From: Modestobacter sp. DSM 44400
Lineage (GTDB): Bacteria; Actinomycetota; Actinomycetes; Mycobacteriales; Geodermatophilaceae
DNA length: 64,000 nucleotides
NCBI RefSeq assembly: GCF_900107175.1
Contig: NZ_FNOZ01000020.1
Coordinates: 20,796-84,795, forward strand
Direction of reading: 5' to 3'
Shown here piece by piece: positions 63,215-64,000 of the stretch (positions are counted from its first letter, which is position 1; each line of letters opens with the position of its first letter). A program made the position numbers and the translations under genes. The notes under the pieces are model-generated. The model worked only from the letters and a program-made list of their open reading frames with translations, was not told where the DNA came from and ran no database searches.

Positions 63215-63495
63215 GCGCACTGCGGGTCGCCGAGCTCTGGCGGTTCCCGGTGAAGTCGCTGCTGGGGGAGCGGCTGGACGCCGCCCAGCTCGGTGCCGAG
63301 GGCGTGGCCGGCGACCGCAGCTGGGCGCTGTTCGACCTGGACACCGGCTTCGGGCTCACCGCCCGCCGGGTGCCCTCGCTGTTGTTCGCCACCGGACGGC
63401 TGCGGGCGGACGGCGCCGCTGAGGTCGTGCTGCCCGACGGCACCGTCACCCGGGACGACGCCGTGCTGTCGGACGCCAGCACTGACGTGGCGTGA
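63211..63495 (+). pseudogene. MOSC N-terminal beta-barrel protein, truncated
   Basis: 94 residues from GTG 63211: ALRVAELWRFPVKSLLGERLDAAQLGAEGVAGDRSWALFDLDTG is the MOSC N-terminal beta-barrel domain. Family proteins run to about 260 residues with a MOSC domain behind it; here the match stops after VTRDDAVLSD (about 63477), followed by a few unrelated residues and a stop. It is probably broken by the insertions to its right. Start overlaps the previous stop. Confidence 0.75.
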
Positions 63496-63539
63496 GGTAG
63501 CCCATCGTGGCGACCTTGGCGGGCTCAGAAGTGCGGCCG

Positions 63540-63638
63540 CTACCAACCCGGCCGGGTGAAACCACCCGGCATCTGCGAGGCGCACCAGCGTGGCGCTAGC
63601 CCGAATCCGGGCAGCGTCTTACGATAGGTGGGCAGCAC
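63540..63638 (-). CDS. Possible 32-residue ORF with a strong ribosome site
   Basis: GTG 63638 is preceded by a perfect AGGAGG four bases upstream. It encodes LPTYRKTLPGFGLAPRWCAS and on to a TAG stop. A perfect 8-bp hairpin (63551-63570) lies inside its 3' end. It matches nothing I know and could be a remnant of another gene. Confidence 0.3.
   Translation of the reverse strand: MLPTYRKTLPGFGLAPRWCASQMPGGFTRPGW
63551..63570. other. Perfect 8-bp stem-loop
   Basis: GCCGGGTG / CACCCGGC with a 4-nt loop, between the truncated MOSC gene and the IS end. Confidence 0.55.
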
Positions 63639-63690
63639 AAAGCCTCCTCTTGTCCGAGGGTGTGGATGTGTCGCCGGGGTAGGTGGGACT

Positions 63691-64000
63691 TGACCCCTGA
63701 TCGTGGACACGCTGAATCCAGGCCGGGCCTGGAGGAAGCGAGAAGATCAGACGGTGGCAAGGAAGACGTACTCCGACGAGTTCCGCCGGGACGCCGTGGA
63801 GCTGTACCGGTCGACGCCGGGGGCGACGGTGGTGGGCATCGCCGGGGACCTGGGGATCATGGACGCGACGCTGTCGACGTGGCTGAAGGCTGCCGGCGTG
63901 CCGGTGCGCAGCAGGCACCCCGGAGACGACGACGAGTCCCCTCCGGCAGGTGAAACGCCTGTCCAGGAGCTCGCCCGACTACGGGCCAGAGTCACTGAAC
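63691..64000 (+). mobile_element. Left end of an IS3-like insertion sequence (partial)
   Basis: TGACCCCTGATCGTGGACAC at 63691 looks like an IS3-family inverted-repeat end, 63 bp before a transposase OrfA. The right end is beyond the window. Confidence 0.65.
63754..64000 (+). CDS. IS3-family transposase OrfA (partial)
   Basis: 82 residues before the window ends: ARKTYSDEFRRDAVELYRSTPGATVVGIAGDLGIMDATLSTWLKAAG is the helix-turn-helix of IS3-type OrfA; it continues with a charged stretch and a heptad-like segment (ELARLRARV). It binds the IS ends; the catalytic OrfB would follow by frameshift. GTG 63754 is the start. Confidence 0.85.
   Translation, partial: MARKTYSDEFRRDAVELYRSTPGATVVGIAGDLGIMDATLSTWLKAAGVPVRSRHPGDDDESPPAGETPVQELARLRARVTE

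Overview
The window is a high-GC chromosomal replication-origin region from an actinobacterium. Gene order (rnpA-rpmH-oriC-dnaA-dnaN-gnd-recF-dciA-gyrB-gyrA, the trxB-trxA-cwlM and parA-parB side, and the fhaA-fhaB-pstP-rodA-pbpA-pknA-pknB cluster), many GTG starts and leaderless promoters fit the Actinomycetota. Protein details (DUF6049, DLW-39 protein, class E sortase, MurJ with a long Pro-rich N-terminus) suggest a Geodermatophilaceae-like genus such as Blastococcus, Modestobacter or Geodermatophilus. The family-level placement is inference.

Layout. 1-3.9 kb: start of a DUF5318 gene, a PadR regulator with a perfect palindromic operator, inositol-3-phosphate synthase, a lipoprotein and a YqgE/AlgH protein. 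3.9-19.1 kb: MFS transporter, CCA-adding enzyme, NUDIX hydrolase, DUF6049 protein, MurJ, a separate pseudokinase, thioredoxin reductase and thioredoxin, CwlM, a PLP aminotransferase and a D-Ala-D-Ala ligase-like ATP-grasp protein. 19.2-25.1 kb (minus strand): parB, parA, rsmG, khpB/jag, yidC, yidD, rnpA, rpmH. 25.1-28.4 kb: the origin, with DnaA boxes on both sides of dnaA. 28.4-41.2 kb: dnaN, gnd, recF, dciA, a hypothetical gene, an ABC exporter, gyrB, gyrA and a DUF3566 membrane protein.

41.3-45.4 kb: tRNA-Ile, a DLW-39 small protein, tRNA-Ala, and a 3.6-kb integrative element in tRNA-Ala. The element is bounded by a 53-bp direct repeat of the tRNA 3' half. It carries a broken tyrosine integrase, a CPCC zinc-ribbon-like protein, a hypothetical gene, a heptanucleotide minisatellite and a VapBC toxin-antitoxin pair. 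45.4-60 kb: cyclophilin, rhomboid protease, PH-domain protein, crgA, DUF881 protein, sortase, a small membrane protein, a glutamine amidotransferase, and the cell-wall growth and Ser/Thr kinase operon on the minus strand. 60-64 kb: tRNA-Leu, DUF1707 protein, a flavin/PNPOx-like protein, an alpha/beta-hydrolase fused to an aldose-1-epimerase, a MOSC protein cut short, and the left end of an IS3-like element that runs off the window.

Most notable beyond gene content: (1) a dispersed family of stem-loops that share a conserved 10-nt loop (TCGCNAGCTC) but have variable arms, placed at or just after stop codons, in some copies with the stop codon inside the stem; (2) five parS sites of a variant perfect palindrome (GTTCCACGTGGAAC), four of them inside coding sequence; (3) the exactly 3,600-bp tRNA-Ala island with a twice-damaged integrase and 11-bp-spaced arm-site repeats at both ends; (4) a second DnaA-box-like cluster about 19 kb from the origin; (5) a rhomboid gene whose only workable start is CTG.
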